Notes: generated by a model from the sequence alone, not told the origin. DNA of 7,251 bases from an uncultured Collinsella sp. (GCA_934654625.1 CAKUGM010000065.1:1-7251); one strand, 5' to 3'. Positions 1 through 6,048 are shown, counted from the stretch's first letter. Program-made: numbers and translations.

Positions 1-446
1 AGGTTGGTCTGGAGCTTGGTGAGCTCCTTGCCGAGCACTGCCTGCTCCTTCTTGGGCAGAACAGCCATGCGGCCGTCCTCGACCATGGCCTCGAGCTCCT
101 CCATGCGGTTCATACGGGAGCGAATGGTCACGAAGTTGGTGAGCATGCCGCCCAGCCAGCGCTGGTTGATATAGGGCATGTTGGCGCGCTCGGCAGAAGC
201 CTTGACGGCATCCTGAGCCTGCTTCTTGGTGCCGACGAAGAGGACCTTGCCACCGTGTGCACAGGTGTTCTTGATGAACGTGTACGCGGAGTCGGCCTCC
301 ATGATGGTTTGCTTGAGGTCAAGGATGTAGATGCCGCTGCGCTCACCGAAGATGTACGGCTTCATCTTGGGGTTCCAACGACGGGTCTGGTGACCGAAGT
401 GGCAGCCGGCCTCGAGCAGGGTGCGGATATTAATCTTGGTAGCCAT
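1..446 (-). CDS. rpsB: 30S ribosomal protein S2 (uS2), 5' part only
   Basis: This is the N-terminal 148 residues of ribosomal protein uS2, a late-assembling small-subunit protein that sits between head and body of the 30S and helps recruit bS1. The translation begins [20 protein letters not shown] and continues through [33 protein letters not shown] and [12 protein letters not shown], all hallmark uS2 segments. The ATG at 446-444 is preceded by an ideal AGGAGG (453-458 on the plus strand as cctcct) six bases upstream, so the start is secure. The gene is cut by the left edge of the window; the full protein is usually about 230-260 residues, and tsf is the usual next gene. It is separated from xerC by 214 bases containing its own promoter and a structured leader, so it is probably transcribed and regulated independently of the upstream operon. 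Confidence 0.98.
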   Translation of the reverse strand, partial: MATKINIRTLLEAGCHFGHQTRRWNPKMKPYIFGERSGIYILDLKQTIMEADSAYTFIKNTCAHGGKVLFVGTKKQAQDAVKASAERANMPYINQRWLGGMLTNFVTIRSRMNRMEELEAMVEDGRMAVLPKKEQAVLGKELTKLQTN

Positions 447-461
447 GTTTTACCTCCTGGT

Positions 462-535
462 TTGCCTCCGCACGGTGTCGACCTTATCTGCCACCCGACC
501 CTGAGCTACCAAGGGCTGGGCACCGCGGCAGGCAA
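462..535 (-). ncRNA. Structured 5' leader of rpsB, candidate ribosomal-protein autoregulatory element
   Basis: On the minus strand, TTGCCTGCCGCGGTG (535-521) can pair with CACCGTGCGGAGGCAA (477-462) to give 14 base pairs. The only interruptions are a single bulged G (529) on one side and a two-base GU bulge (473-472) on the other. Directly stacked on its inner end is a second helix, 520-512 with 502-494, with eight of nine positions paired (one A-C mismatch) around a nine-base loop. A 16-base bulge (493-478) lies on the 3' side. The outer helix ends three bases before the rpsB Shine-Dalgarno sequence. Many ribosomal-protein operons are controlled by such leaders, and uS2 leaders are known in other bacteria. 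That this one binds uS2 is inference; I do not recognise it as a named family. Confidence 0.5.
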
Positions 536-561
536 GTAGCCGTGCGTGTGAAATGAATATC

Positions 562-578
562 GTTGTGCCGAGCACAAC
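562..578 (-). promoter_or_regulatory. Inverted repeat at the predicted rpsB transcription start
   Basis: The sequence GTTGTGC-cga-GCACAAC on the plus strand is a perfect seven-base inverted repeat with a three-base spacer. It starts within a base or two of the transcription start predicted from the rpsB -10 element. As DNA it could be an operator; as RNA it would form a compact hairpin at the extreme 5' end of the rpsB transcript, of the kind that can protect an mRNA from 5'-end-dependent decay. A repeat of this size could arise by chance in a window this long, so the placement is the main argument. Confidence 0.4.
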
Positions 579-585
579 CTGCAAA

Positions 586-613
586 ATAGTAACAGTCCTG
601 CAGAAATTGACAA
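586..613 (-). promoter_or_regulatory. Predicted sigma-70-type promoter of rpsB
   Basis: On the minus strand a -35 box TTGTCA (plus 608-613, five of six matches to TTGACA) is followed after 16 bases by TACTAT (plus 586-591, four of six matches to TATAAT). The -10 box is preceded by TG plus one base, which makes it an extended -10. The predicted start is near 579, giving a leader of about 133 bases before the rpsB ATG. The position just after the xerC stop codon and upstream of a highly expressed ribosomal gene fits well. No other equally good promoter was found in this gap. Confidence 0.6.
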
Positions 614-660
614 GGGCCGATTCGAATAAAAGGGACGTACCGCCATGAATTGGACACGTA

Positions 661-1572
661 TCATCCGCGCGGGTGCGCCTGCCGTATCGCATCGCGCAGA
701 CGATCCGGCGTTAGGTGCGTATATATCTGCGTCGTGGAAAGCGAACTGTGTCCCAGCAGTTCCTGCACGCTTCTCAGGTCTGCTCCCCCTTCAAGAAGTT
801 CGGTGGCAAACGTGTGACGCATGGCATGCGGCGTTATACCGGTAGGAAGTCCCGCCGCGCGCACCAAAGCATCAAATCTTCTCCTGAGCGCAGCGGCATC
901 CATGGGCCGCCCCCGGTCGGAAATGAAAAGCCTGGCAGTATCGAGAGAAACGGACGCGCTTTTTTTAAGTAAAAGAGGACGCGCCAGCCAAATATAGGTA
1001 TCGACAGAATCGAAGGCCCGATCATAGAGAGGAACGATCCGTTCCTTTGAGCCCTTTCCGAGCAATCGCAAGACCCGCTGCGTTCGATCGAAATCCTGAA
1101 GGCATAAACGCGCAAGTTCCGAGATGCGCGCACCGCTCGCAATGAAAAGCTCAAGCATCATGCGATCCCGAACCCCTTGCGGAGTTGAATCTTCCACTGA
1201 GCCGAAGAGGGAATCAATCTGAGATGAACTCAGGACGATGGGAAGCGTTGAGGGCAATTTAGGAGACCGGAGCGCTGCCGCCGGGTCGCTGTCGATAACC
1301 TCTTCTATATTGAGCCAACGGTAAAAGGACCGGATAGCGGAAAGATGCGCAGCGAGCGTGCGTGGGGCGTCTCCAGTGGCCTGCCGTTCGGCGAGATAGC
1401 TCCTGAGTTCCGTTACCGAGACGCATAAACCGTCGATGGTCTCCCGTTCACACCATTGAACATATGCATCAAGATGCGAACGATAGGCCCGCACGGTCTC
1501 GGGAGAAAGCCCCTGAACGCGAGAGATGTAGACGATAAAATCGTCTACAAGACTAGAGAGCATTGCGGTCAA
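661..1572 (-). CDS. xerC: Tyrosine recombinase XerC
   Basis: This is a site-specific tyrosine recombinase that, normally paired with XerD and activated by FtsK, resolves chromosome dimers at dif. Numbering from the ATG codon at 1563, residues 1-90 form the SAM-like core-binding domain (VQGLSPETVRAYRSHLDAYV, LSAIRSFYRWL). The catalytic domain follows with all six expected residues: R146 (SGARISEL), K170 (LGKGSKER), H246 and R249 (TPHAMRHTFAT), H272 (LLGHSSLSTTQ) and the nucleophile Y281 (IYTHL). The end, HPRG, matches the usual XerC/D tail. About 300 residues is normal length. The ATG at 1563 has no well-spaced ribosome site, whereas the TTG three codons upstream at 1572 lies six bases after GAGGAG, so I prefer TTG. 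The start overlaps the end of trmFO by 20 bases (11 if ATG), implying translational coupling. It is the last gene of the operon, and no convincing intrinsic terminator follows it. XerC rather than XerD is inferred from gene neighbourhood. Confidence 0.93.
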   Translation of the reverse strand: MTAMLSSLVDDFIVYISRVQGLSPETVRAYRSHLDAYVQWCERETIDGLCVSVTELRSYLAERQATGDAPRTLAAHLSAIRSFYRWLNIEEVIDSDPAAALRSPKLPSTLPIVLSSSQIDSLFGSVEDSTPQGVRDRMMLELFIASGARISELARLCLQDFDRTQRVLRLLGKGSKERIVPLYDRAFDSVDTYIWLARPLLLKKSASVSLDTARLFISDRGRPMDAAALRRRFDALVRAAGLPTGITPHAMRHTFATELLEGGADLRSVQELLGHSSLSTTQIYTHLTPDRLRDAIRQAHPRG

Positions 1573-2887
1573 AAAGATCTCCTCTGTCAAGAATCGTCTT
1601 CTCAAGCGCTTCCTTTCCGCGTTGCGAATAGGCGGCATAGCGGTCGCGCTTGGAGCGGCGACGTCCATCCTCGAGGGGAGGCATGATTCCGAAATTGACA
1701 TGCATGGGTTGGTAATCTTCAACGGCGGCGTCGGTCGCATAGTCGATCAGGCAGCCCAACACGGAAGTTGTGGGCAACTCGAGATAATCGAGGGAAGAAA
1801 GATCGGCATAGGTATTGAGGGCGGCGAGCAGACCGGAAGCGATAGCCTCGGTATATCCTTCCGTCCCCGCGATCTGTCCAGCGAAACGGATACTCGTAGC
1901 GGGAATGCGCATGGTTTTATCCAAAACATGCGGGCTATCGATAAACGTGTTTCGATGCATGACGCCGAAACGCGAAAACTCTGCATGCTCGAGACCGGGA
2001 ATCATGCGAAACACCCGTTTTTGCTCCGGGAAGGTTAGATTGGTCTGAAATCCAACAAGATTGTACGCGGTGCAATCACGGTTTTCCGCTCGCAGCTGCA
2101 CGGCTGCCCATGGCCGCCGTCCCGTTCGGGGATCGGTGAGACCAACGGGTTTCATGGCACCAAAGCGGATAGCGTCGACCCCTTTGCGCGCGACCTCTTC
2201 GGCAGGCTGACACGCCTGAAATAGATCGCGCGTCTCGAAATCTTTCATTATCACGCGCTTAGCCGTCGTGAGCGCCTCGATAAACGCCTCGTATTCCTCT
2301 TTAGAAAAGGGCGCGTTCAGATAGTCGCCCGTCTCGCTATCTTCATATCTTGATTGGGAAAACAGAATATCCATGTCAAGGGAGTCGGCCTCGACGATGG
2401 GGGCGGCGGCGTCAAAAAACGAAAGGCGCTCGCTGCCCGTAAGGTCCGAAATCGCATCGGCAAGACCGGCAGAGCAAAGCGGACCGGCGGCGATGACCAC
2501 CGGACCGGAAGGGATAGACGTAACTTCCTCGCGAATCACCTCGATGCGGTCGCGCTTCGCAATCTCCTCTTCGACGCGGGCTGCAAAGATATCGCGATCG
2601 ACCGCCAGGGCACCGCCGGCCGGAACCGAGGCCTGTTTTGCACATTCAAGGAGCACCGAGCCCATCTGCGCGAGCTCTCGTTTAAGCATTCCCGCCGCAG
2701 AGTCCTCACGAAGGGACTTTAAAGAATTTGAGCATACGAGCTCGGCGAGATGCCCCGTGTGATGAGCAGCAGACATCTTCTGCGGGCGCATTTCGAAAAG
2801 GCGGACACGCACGCCGCGATCCGCCAGCTGGCATGCGCACTCGCATCCGGCAAGACCTCCGCCGATAACACTTACGATCTGTTCCAT
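1553..2887 (-). CDS. trmFO: Methylenetetrahydrofolate--tRNA-(uracil-5-)-methyltransferase TrmFO
   Basis: This folate- and FAD-dependent enzyme makes 5-methyluridine at position 54 in the T-loop of tRNA, using methylenetetrahydrofolate instead of S-adenosylmethionine. The 444-residue protein starts with a Rossmann FAD-binding motif (VIGGGLAGCECACQLA, residues 7-22). It continues with the family signatures LFEMRP, HHTGHLAELVCSNSLKS, AVDRDIFAA, FFDAAAPIVEADS, MKPVGL, YNLVGFQTNL, GVMHRNTFIDSP, AGQIAGTEGYTEA and QPMHVNFG. Both functional cysteines known from the Bacillus subtilis enzyme are present, as C52 (VCSNS) and C226 (FQAC). The nearby YLNCP motif reads YLNAP, a change outside those two cysteines. 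The ATG at 2887 has GGGGAG eight bases upstream; an upstream in-frame TTG at 2911 lacks one. It lies 28 bases after dprA and overlaps xerC. In Firmicutes topA often lies between dprA and trmFO; here it is absent. Confidence 0.97.
   Translation of the reverse strand: MEQIVSVIGGGLAGCECACQLADRGVRVRLFEMRPQKMSAAHHTGHLAELVCSNSLKSLREDSAAGMLKRELAQMGSVLLECAKQASVPAGGALAVDRDIFAARVEEEIAKRDRIEVIREEVTSIPSGPVVIAAGPLCSAGLADAISDLTGSERLSFFDAAAPIVEADSLDMDILFSQSRYEDSETGDYLNAPFSKEEYEAFIEALTTAKRVIMKDFETRDLFQACQPAEEVARKGVDAIRFGAMKPVGLTDPRTGRRPWAAVQLRAENRDCTAYNLVGFQTNLTFPEQKRVFRMIPGLEHAEFSRFGVMHRNTFIDSPHVLDKTMRIPATSIRFAGQIAGTEGYTEAIASGLLAALNTYADLSSLDYLELPTTSVLGCLIDYATDAAVEDYQPMHVNFGIMPPLEDGRRRSKRDRYAAYSQRGKEALEKTILDRGDLFDRNAL
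1579..1584 (-). promoter_or_regulatory. Shine-Dalgarno site that decides the xerC start
   Basis: GAGGAG on the minus strand lies inside the trmFO coding region. It is six bases from the in-frame TTG at 1572 but 15 bases from the ATG at 1563. This spacing favours initiation at TTG, unless coupling to trmFO termination allows the more distant ATG to be used. Confidence 0.5.
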
Positions 2888-2915
2888 GCTGGACACTCCC
2901 CTGTCGTTCAATCAA

Positions 2916-3851
2916 TCATGTTGTATTGTGCATGATTGCAGAGGAAGCCTGAAGGAATTCTTTGCTCGGCGCAAATCGTCCATCGAGCAAGCGCTCGACA
3001 AATCCATCGACCATGAGACCGCTCATGGTCTGAAGAGTCTCGACTGAATCAAGATTGAGAAATAGCGACAGCTCGTTCAACGTCATCGGATTTGCCGTCA
3101 CCGCGTGAAAAATTCGCTGCTCAAGGGCTGAGCGTTCTTTGAGGGGGTCATGTGAACGATCGCGAAACATCCTGAGCTTCCCAAATACACGCGATATGGC
3201 CATTTCGAGCGAATCCTCGTCGGCGATGCAGCACGCCCCGTTAGCGATAAGGTAATTCGTTCCGCGCGACTCGGGTGAAAAAATGGAACCTGGAATGGCA
3301 AATATCTCTCGTCCCAACTCTATCGCTGTTTCTGCCGTACTAAAGGTGCCTGAAGGAAGACCCGCTTCTGTTATGCACAACGCAGTCCCAAGGGCCGCGA
3401 TGATGCGATTCCTTCGGGGGAATGCGTACTTTCTCGGCGGCGTGCCCCAGGGGTCGAGTGAGACGATCGTGCCTCCTTGCGCTAGCGTTAAGTCGATAAG
3501 CGATTTAGATGATCTCGGATAGACGACATCGGCGCCGCATCCGAGTACAACCACGTGTTTACCGCCCGCGGCGAGCACAGACCTGCCAGCTGCCTGGTCG
3601 CATCCTTTGGCGCCGCCGGACACAACACAAATATCGGATTGCGCGGCAATAGTCGCAGCGATCTCTGCAATCGCAAGACCATACGGGGACGCGCAACGCG
3701 CACCGATAATAGAGAGAGCCGGTTTTGAGAGGAGATCGATATCACCTCGCACATAAAGCTTCTTGGGCGGATCCGCGAGTTCCAGTACGCGTGTCGGGAA
3801 TCGGGGGTCGGATCGGTCGATCTCATAGCAGCCGGCATCCATCTTATTCAC
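2916..3851 (-). CDS. dprA: DNA-processing protein DprA (Smf)
   Basis: DprA binds single-stranded DNA that enters the cell during transformation and loads RecA on it. Numbered from the ATG codon at 3842, the Rossmann-like domain covers about residues 10-215. It carries GARCASPYG (47-55), SGGAKGCDQAA (75-85), a VLGCGADVVYP segment, RNRIIAALG (144-152), ITEAGLPSGT and the FAIPGS...RGTNYLIANGA block, all in family order. Residues about 236-296 look like the C-terminal winged-helix (DML1-like) domain. The N-terminal SAM domain found in some DprA proteins is missing. The usual SGxAxGID reads SGGAKGCD, and the following family histidine appears to be glycine. The ATG at 3842 is one base after the comM stop but 12 or more bases from the ribosome site AAGGAAGGG (3855-3863). 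GTG at 3851 sits seven bases from AAGGA and overlaps comM by eight bases, so I prefer GTG. The protein is 308 or 311 residues long. Confidence 0.95.
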   Translation of the reverse strand: MNKMDAGCYEIDRSDPRFPTRVLELADPPKKLYVRGDIDLLSKPALSIIGARCASPYGLAIAEIAATIAAQSDICVVSGGAKGCDQAAGRSVLAAGGKHVVVLGCGADVVYPRSSKSLIDLTLAQGGTIVSLDPWGTPPRKYAFPRRNRIIAALGTALCITEAGLPSGTFSTAETAIELGREIFAIPGSIFSPESRGTNYLIANGACCIADEDSLEMAISRVFGKLRMFRDRSHDPLKERSALEQRIFHAVTANPMTLNELSLFLNLDSVETLQTMSGLMVDGFVERLLDGRFAPSKEFLQASSAIMHNTT

Positions 3852-5361
3852 GCGCCCTTCCTTGAAACATGGCGGCTTCGAGCACATGTGGGCTCGTCAC
3901 ACAATCGCTTTGCGACAGGTCTGCGACCGTTCTTGCAACGCGTGCCAGACGTACGATTCCTCGAGCCGTCAATAGATTTCGTTTCGAATACGTAAGCAAG
4001 GTCTCTAGACCGCTATCGTCAAATCGCAGCGCACGCACGGAGGCCTCGGCGGAGGATGAGGCATCGGGCGTTTCGGCCTTTGTGGCGCGTTGCAGGCGGG
4101 CAGACCTGAATTCTCTTGCCTCTAAAACGCGGGCCTGCATCTCTGCGGTCGACATGCCTTCGCTCCCCCGCACAATCAATTCGGCAGAGGGCCTCATTAC
4201 CGCAATGGAAATATCGATTCGATCGGCAAGCGGACCCGAAAGCTTTGTCTGGTAGCGCTCGACCGCCGCGGGCGTGCACCGACATTCGACATCCGGGTCC
4301 CCGAGGTAGCCGCACGGACAGGGATTGCTTGCGGCGAGCAGTTGAAATCGAGCTGGAAAAATGTATGAACCATCGGCACGTATGATACGCACGACGCCTT
4401 CTTCGATAGGCTGCCTGAGCATTTGGAGCACATGCGAGGGCCACTCCCCCATCTCCTCGAGAAAAAGAACGCCACCATGCGCCAGACTCGCCTCTCCGGG
4501 ACGCACCGGCCGGTTTCCCCCAAGCAGCCCAGCTGCCGATATGCTGTGATGTGGCCGACGAAACGGACGCTGGCCGCAAAGCAAACCCTCCAATGGTTCA
4601 TCGACTACCGAATGGATGCTCAGCGCCTCTTGGAGCTCTGCATCATCGATGGGCGGCAAAATACCGCACAACCGCTGGGCGAGCATGCTTTTCCCCGCAC
4701 CCGGGGTGCCGATCATCATTAAACCGTGTTCGCCCACGGCGGCTATCATCATTCCGCGTTTAGCGATTTCCTGACCTACAACGTCGGCATAATCGAGGCT
4801 TACGGAGCCGTAGCGCTCAGCAGGCTCACCATGAACCCGAAAGTTGGCCCAAGAGTCCTTACCGCCACGAAACGCGTTGATCCCCAGGACTACAAATCGA
4901 TTGACGTTTGGCAGCGAAACAGCTTCGCGCATCTCGCCGCCAACAAGATCCAATCCCATTTCTCGTGCAAGAATCTGATACGGCACCTCTCCTCGTGTCG
5001 CAAGGATGCTGCCGTCTAACGCTATTTCGCCAAAGAAGAGGTAATCCTCCAGGCCGCCTTGGGGAATTTGTTTAGAAAGTGCCAGGGTCGCCACAGCTAT
5101 AGACAGATCAAGCCCAGACCCCGTCTTCCTCATGTCACTGGGCGAAAGGTTCACCGTAATGCTTTTGCGCGGAATCTCGAATCCCGTTGAACGCAGGGCG
5201 CAGCGAATCCGACTTCGAGCTTCCTGGACAGTGGAATCAGCCATCCCGACAATAGTTATTCCCGGTATCCCCTCTGCCATCGAGACCTCCACCGTTACCG
5301 CAAAGGCCTCAACGCCGCGAATGCATGCTGCGTGCACGGCATATACTTCCCGGCCGCTCAT
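3844..5361 (-). CDS. comM: YifB-family Mg-chelatase-like AAA+ ATPase, ComM
   Basis: ComM is a hexameric AAA+ helicase that promotes branch migration when transforming DNA is integrated; the wider family is annotated YifB or magnesium-chelatase-like. In this 505-residue protein, the N-terminal Lon-like/ChlI fold (VEVSMAEGIPGITIVGM, ITVNLSPSDMRKTGSGLDLSIA) is followed by a GQ-containing linker (ADVVGQEIAKRG). Next come Walker A GTPGAGKS (218-225), the RPFRRPHHSIS segment, Walker B GVLFLEEMGE (297-306) and LSGPLADRIDI (375-385). Four cysteines, CPC at 348-350 and CRC at 360-362, match a motif common in the family but lost in the Escherichia coli protein. Walker B has EE where the family usually has DE. 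The ATG at 5361 overlaps the yraN stop as ATGA and gives the family-typical N-terminus; the ATG at 5376, with AGGA nine bases upstream, would add five residues. The gene precedes dprA, a common pairing in actinobacteria. Confidence 0.95.
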   Translation of the reverse strand: MSGREVYAVHAACIRGVEAFAVTVEVSMAEGIPGITIVGMADSTVQEARSRIRCALRSTGFEIPRKSITVNLSPSDMRKTGSGLDLSIAVATLALSKQIPQGGLEDYLFFGEIALDGSILATRGEVPYQILAREMGLDLVGGEMREAVSLPNVNRFVVLGINAFRGGKDSWANFRVHGEPAERYGSVSLDYADVVGQEIAKRGMMIAAVGEHGLMMIGTPGAGKSMLAQRLCGILPPIDDAELQEALSIHSVVDEPLEGLLCGQRPFRRPHHSISAAGLLGGNRPVRPGEASLAHGGVLFLEEMGEWPSHVLQMLRQPIEEGVVRIIRADGSYIFPARFQLLAASNPCPCGYLGDPDVECRCTPAAVERYQTKLSGPLADRIDISIAVMRPSAELIVRGSEGMSTAEMQARVLEAREFRSARLQRATKAETPDASSSAEASVRALRFDDSGLETLLTYSKRNLLTARGIVRLARVARTVADLSQSDCVTSPHVLEAAMFQGRARE

Positions 5362-5846
5362 CGCTGTGCATCCCATTCAAAAGCATCCTGAATATGCGTA
5401 ATGCGGGCCGCACCCCCGCTCAACAGCGTGATGGCAATCACGTCAAAACGTAAAGACGTAACGGGATAGTGCTCCATCACGTAGCACGAGGCGATTCGCG
5501 CATATCGCAAGCGCTTGCGCTCATCGACAGCTTCTTCCGGATAAAGGTCAACTTTGGGGGAACGGGCGGCTCGCCGCGTTTTGACCTCAACAAGTACAAT
5601 TTCGTCCGAGTCAAGATCATGGGCGATAACATCCGCCTCGCCCTCGCGACAGCGATACTGCCTCTCTATCACCTCGAGCCCGCGCTCCTCAAGGTAGGAG
5701 CAAGCAAGGGCCTCTCCTAAATAGCCCAGCTCTTTGGGCGTTAGCGTCTCTACAAACTCCGGGAAATCATCCCCGGAATTAAGGGCTTCCTCAGCCACGC
5801 GCCTCGAATTGCTAATCCGTTCTGCCTGACGATCTGGTGTGGACAT
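5358..5846 (-). CDS. yraN: YraN / UPF0102 family PD-(D/E)XK nuclease-like protein
   Basis: The function of this family is not firmly established; it has a restriction-endonuclease-like fold and is found near rnhB and dprA in many bacteria. In this 162-residue protein, the conserved core begins at GYLGEALACSYLEERG (41-56). It contains REGEADVIA (68-75) with E70 and D72, then IVLVEVKTR (83-91) with E87 and K89, which together form the PD-(D/E)XK-like site. It continues through ERKRLRYARIASCYV and LRFDVIAI. About 40 residues precede the core, more than in typical short members of 115-130 residues; this extension is charged and I do not recognise it. ATG at 5846 is chosen because GGAAGGAAG lies just upstream at suitable spacing; the GTG at 5855 would be too close to it. 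The ribosome site is inside a predicted hairpin (5854-5879). The stop overlaps the comM start by four bases. It is likely the first gene of the five-gene operon. Confidence 0.93.
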   Translation of the reverse strand: MSTPDRQAERISNSRRVAEEALNSGDDFPEFVETLTPKELGYLGEALACSYLEERGLEVIERQYRCREGEADVIAHDLDSDEIVLVEVKTRRAARSPKVDLYPEEAVDERKRLRYARIASCYVMEHYPVTSLRFDVIAITLLSGGAARITHIQDAFEWDAQR

Positions 5847-5853
5847 ACCGATC

Positions 5854-5879
5854 ACTTCCTTCCCGTGTTCGAAGGAAGT
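5854..5879 (-). promoter_or_regulatory. Hairpin enclosing the yraN Shine-Dalgarno sequence
   Basis: On the minus strand ACTTCCTTC (5879-5871) and GAAGGAAGT (5862-5854) are perfect complements separated by eight bases. The 3' arm contains the whole purine-rich ribosome-binding site of yraN, and the ATG follows seven bases after the stem. In RNA this would hide the site from the ribosome. An upstream AGGAAG (5897-5892) can instead pair with CTTCCT in the 5' arm, freeing the site. The pairing is directly visible; a regulatory role is inference. As DNA the same repeat could be an operator. Confidence 0.45.
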
Positions 5880-6016
5880 ATCGACGTGAGGCTTCCTATT
5901 AAAAGTCGCGCATGCTCACAAAAACCTTATCCGGTTGTGCAGTCTTTCTCCCCAAAATCTAACAAGCCAGGTAAGAGGGGTTAAAAAACTCGAATGAAGA
6001 GAGAAAGTCACGTAGC

Positions 6017-6048
6017 TTTCCTAGAAAAGCGTCTGCGTTTCTAGGAAA
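6017..6048. repeat. 11-bp perfect inverted repeat across the rnhB stop codon
   Basis: TTTCCTAGAAA (6017-6027) and TTTCTAGGAAA (6038-6048) are exact reverse complements separated by ten bases. The repeat spans the last codons and the TAG stop (6021-6023) of rnhB. The stem is AT-rich and is not followed by a uridine run on the minus strand until about 30 bases later (5983-5988), so it is not a classic intrinsic terminator. It may stabilise the 3' end of the rnhB message, act in termination or attenuation before yraN, or bind a protein. Confidence 0.6.

Noticed and set aside
484..517. A tRNA-like stretch on the minus strand (GGTAGCTCAGGGTCGGG) in the rpsB leader, resembling a D-arm.
   Set aside because: The matching GAGC of a D-stem, an anticodon arm and a GGTTCGA-type T-arm are all absent, and the bases are better explained by the leader helix. 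tRNA mimicry would be pure speculation.
614..660. A terminator after xerC.
   Set aside because: The stretch has a short T-rich run and an ATTCGAAT palindrome but no stem followed by uridines, so no intrinsic terminator can be supported.
954..972. A run of seven A's on the minus strand inside xerC (plus 960-966), a possible slippage or programmed frameshift site.
   Set aside because: The xerC frame is continuous through it with all catalytic residues downstream. The alternative frame yields no recognisable domain, and no stimulatory structure was evident.
4019..4579. A 186-codon open frame on the minus strand inside comM.
   Set aside because: It is an out-of-frame shadow of comM, rich in Arg, Ala and Cys, with no family features. 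comM itself is intact in the other frame.
5898..6020. A promoter for the yraN operon upstream of the hairpin, for example TTTAAT (minus strand) near 5897-5905.
   Set aside because: A promoter is expected in this gap, but I could not find a -35 box at normal spacing. TTGTGA lies only about 12 bases away and TTGTTA has no partner, so no specific site is called.
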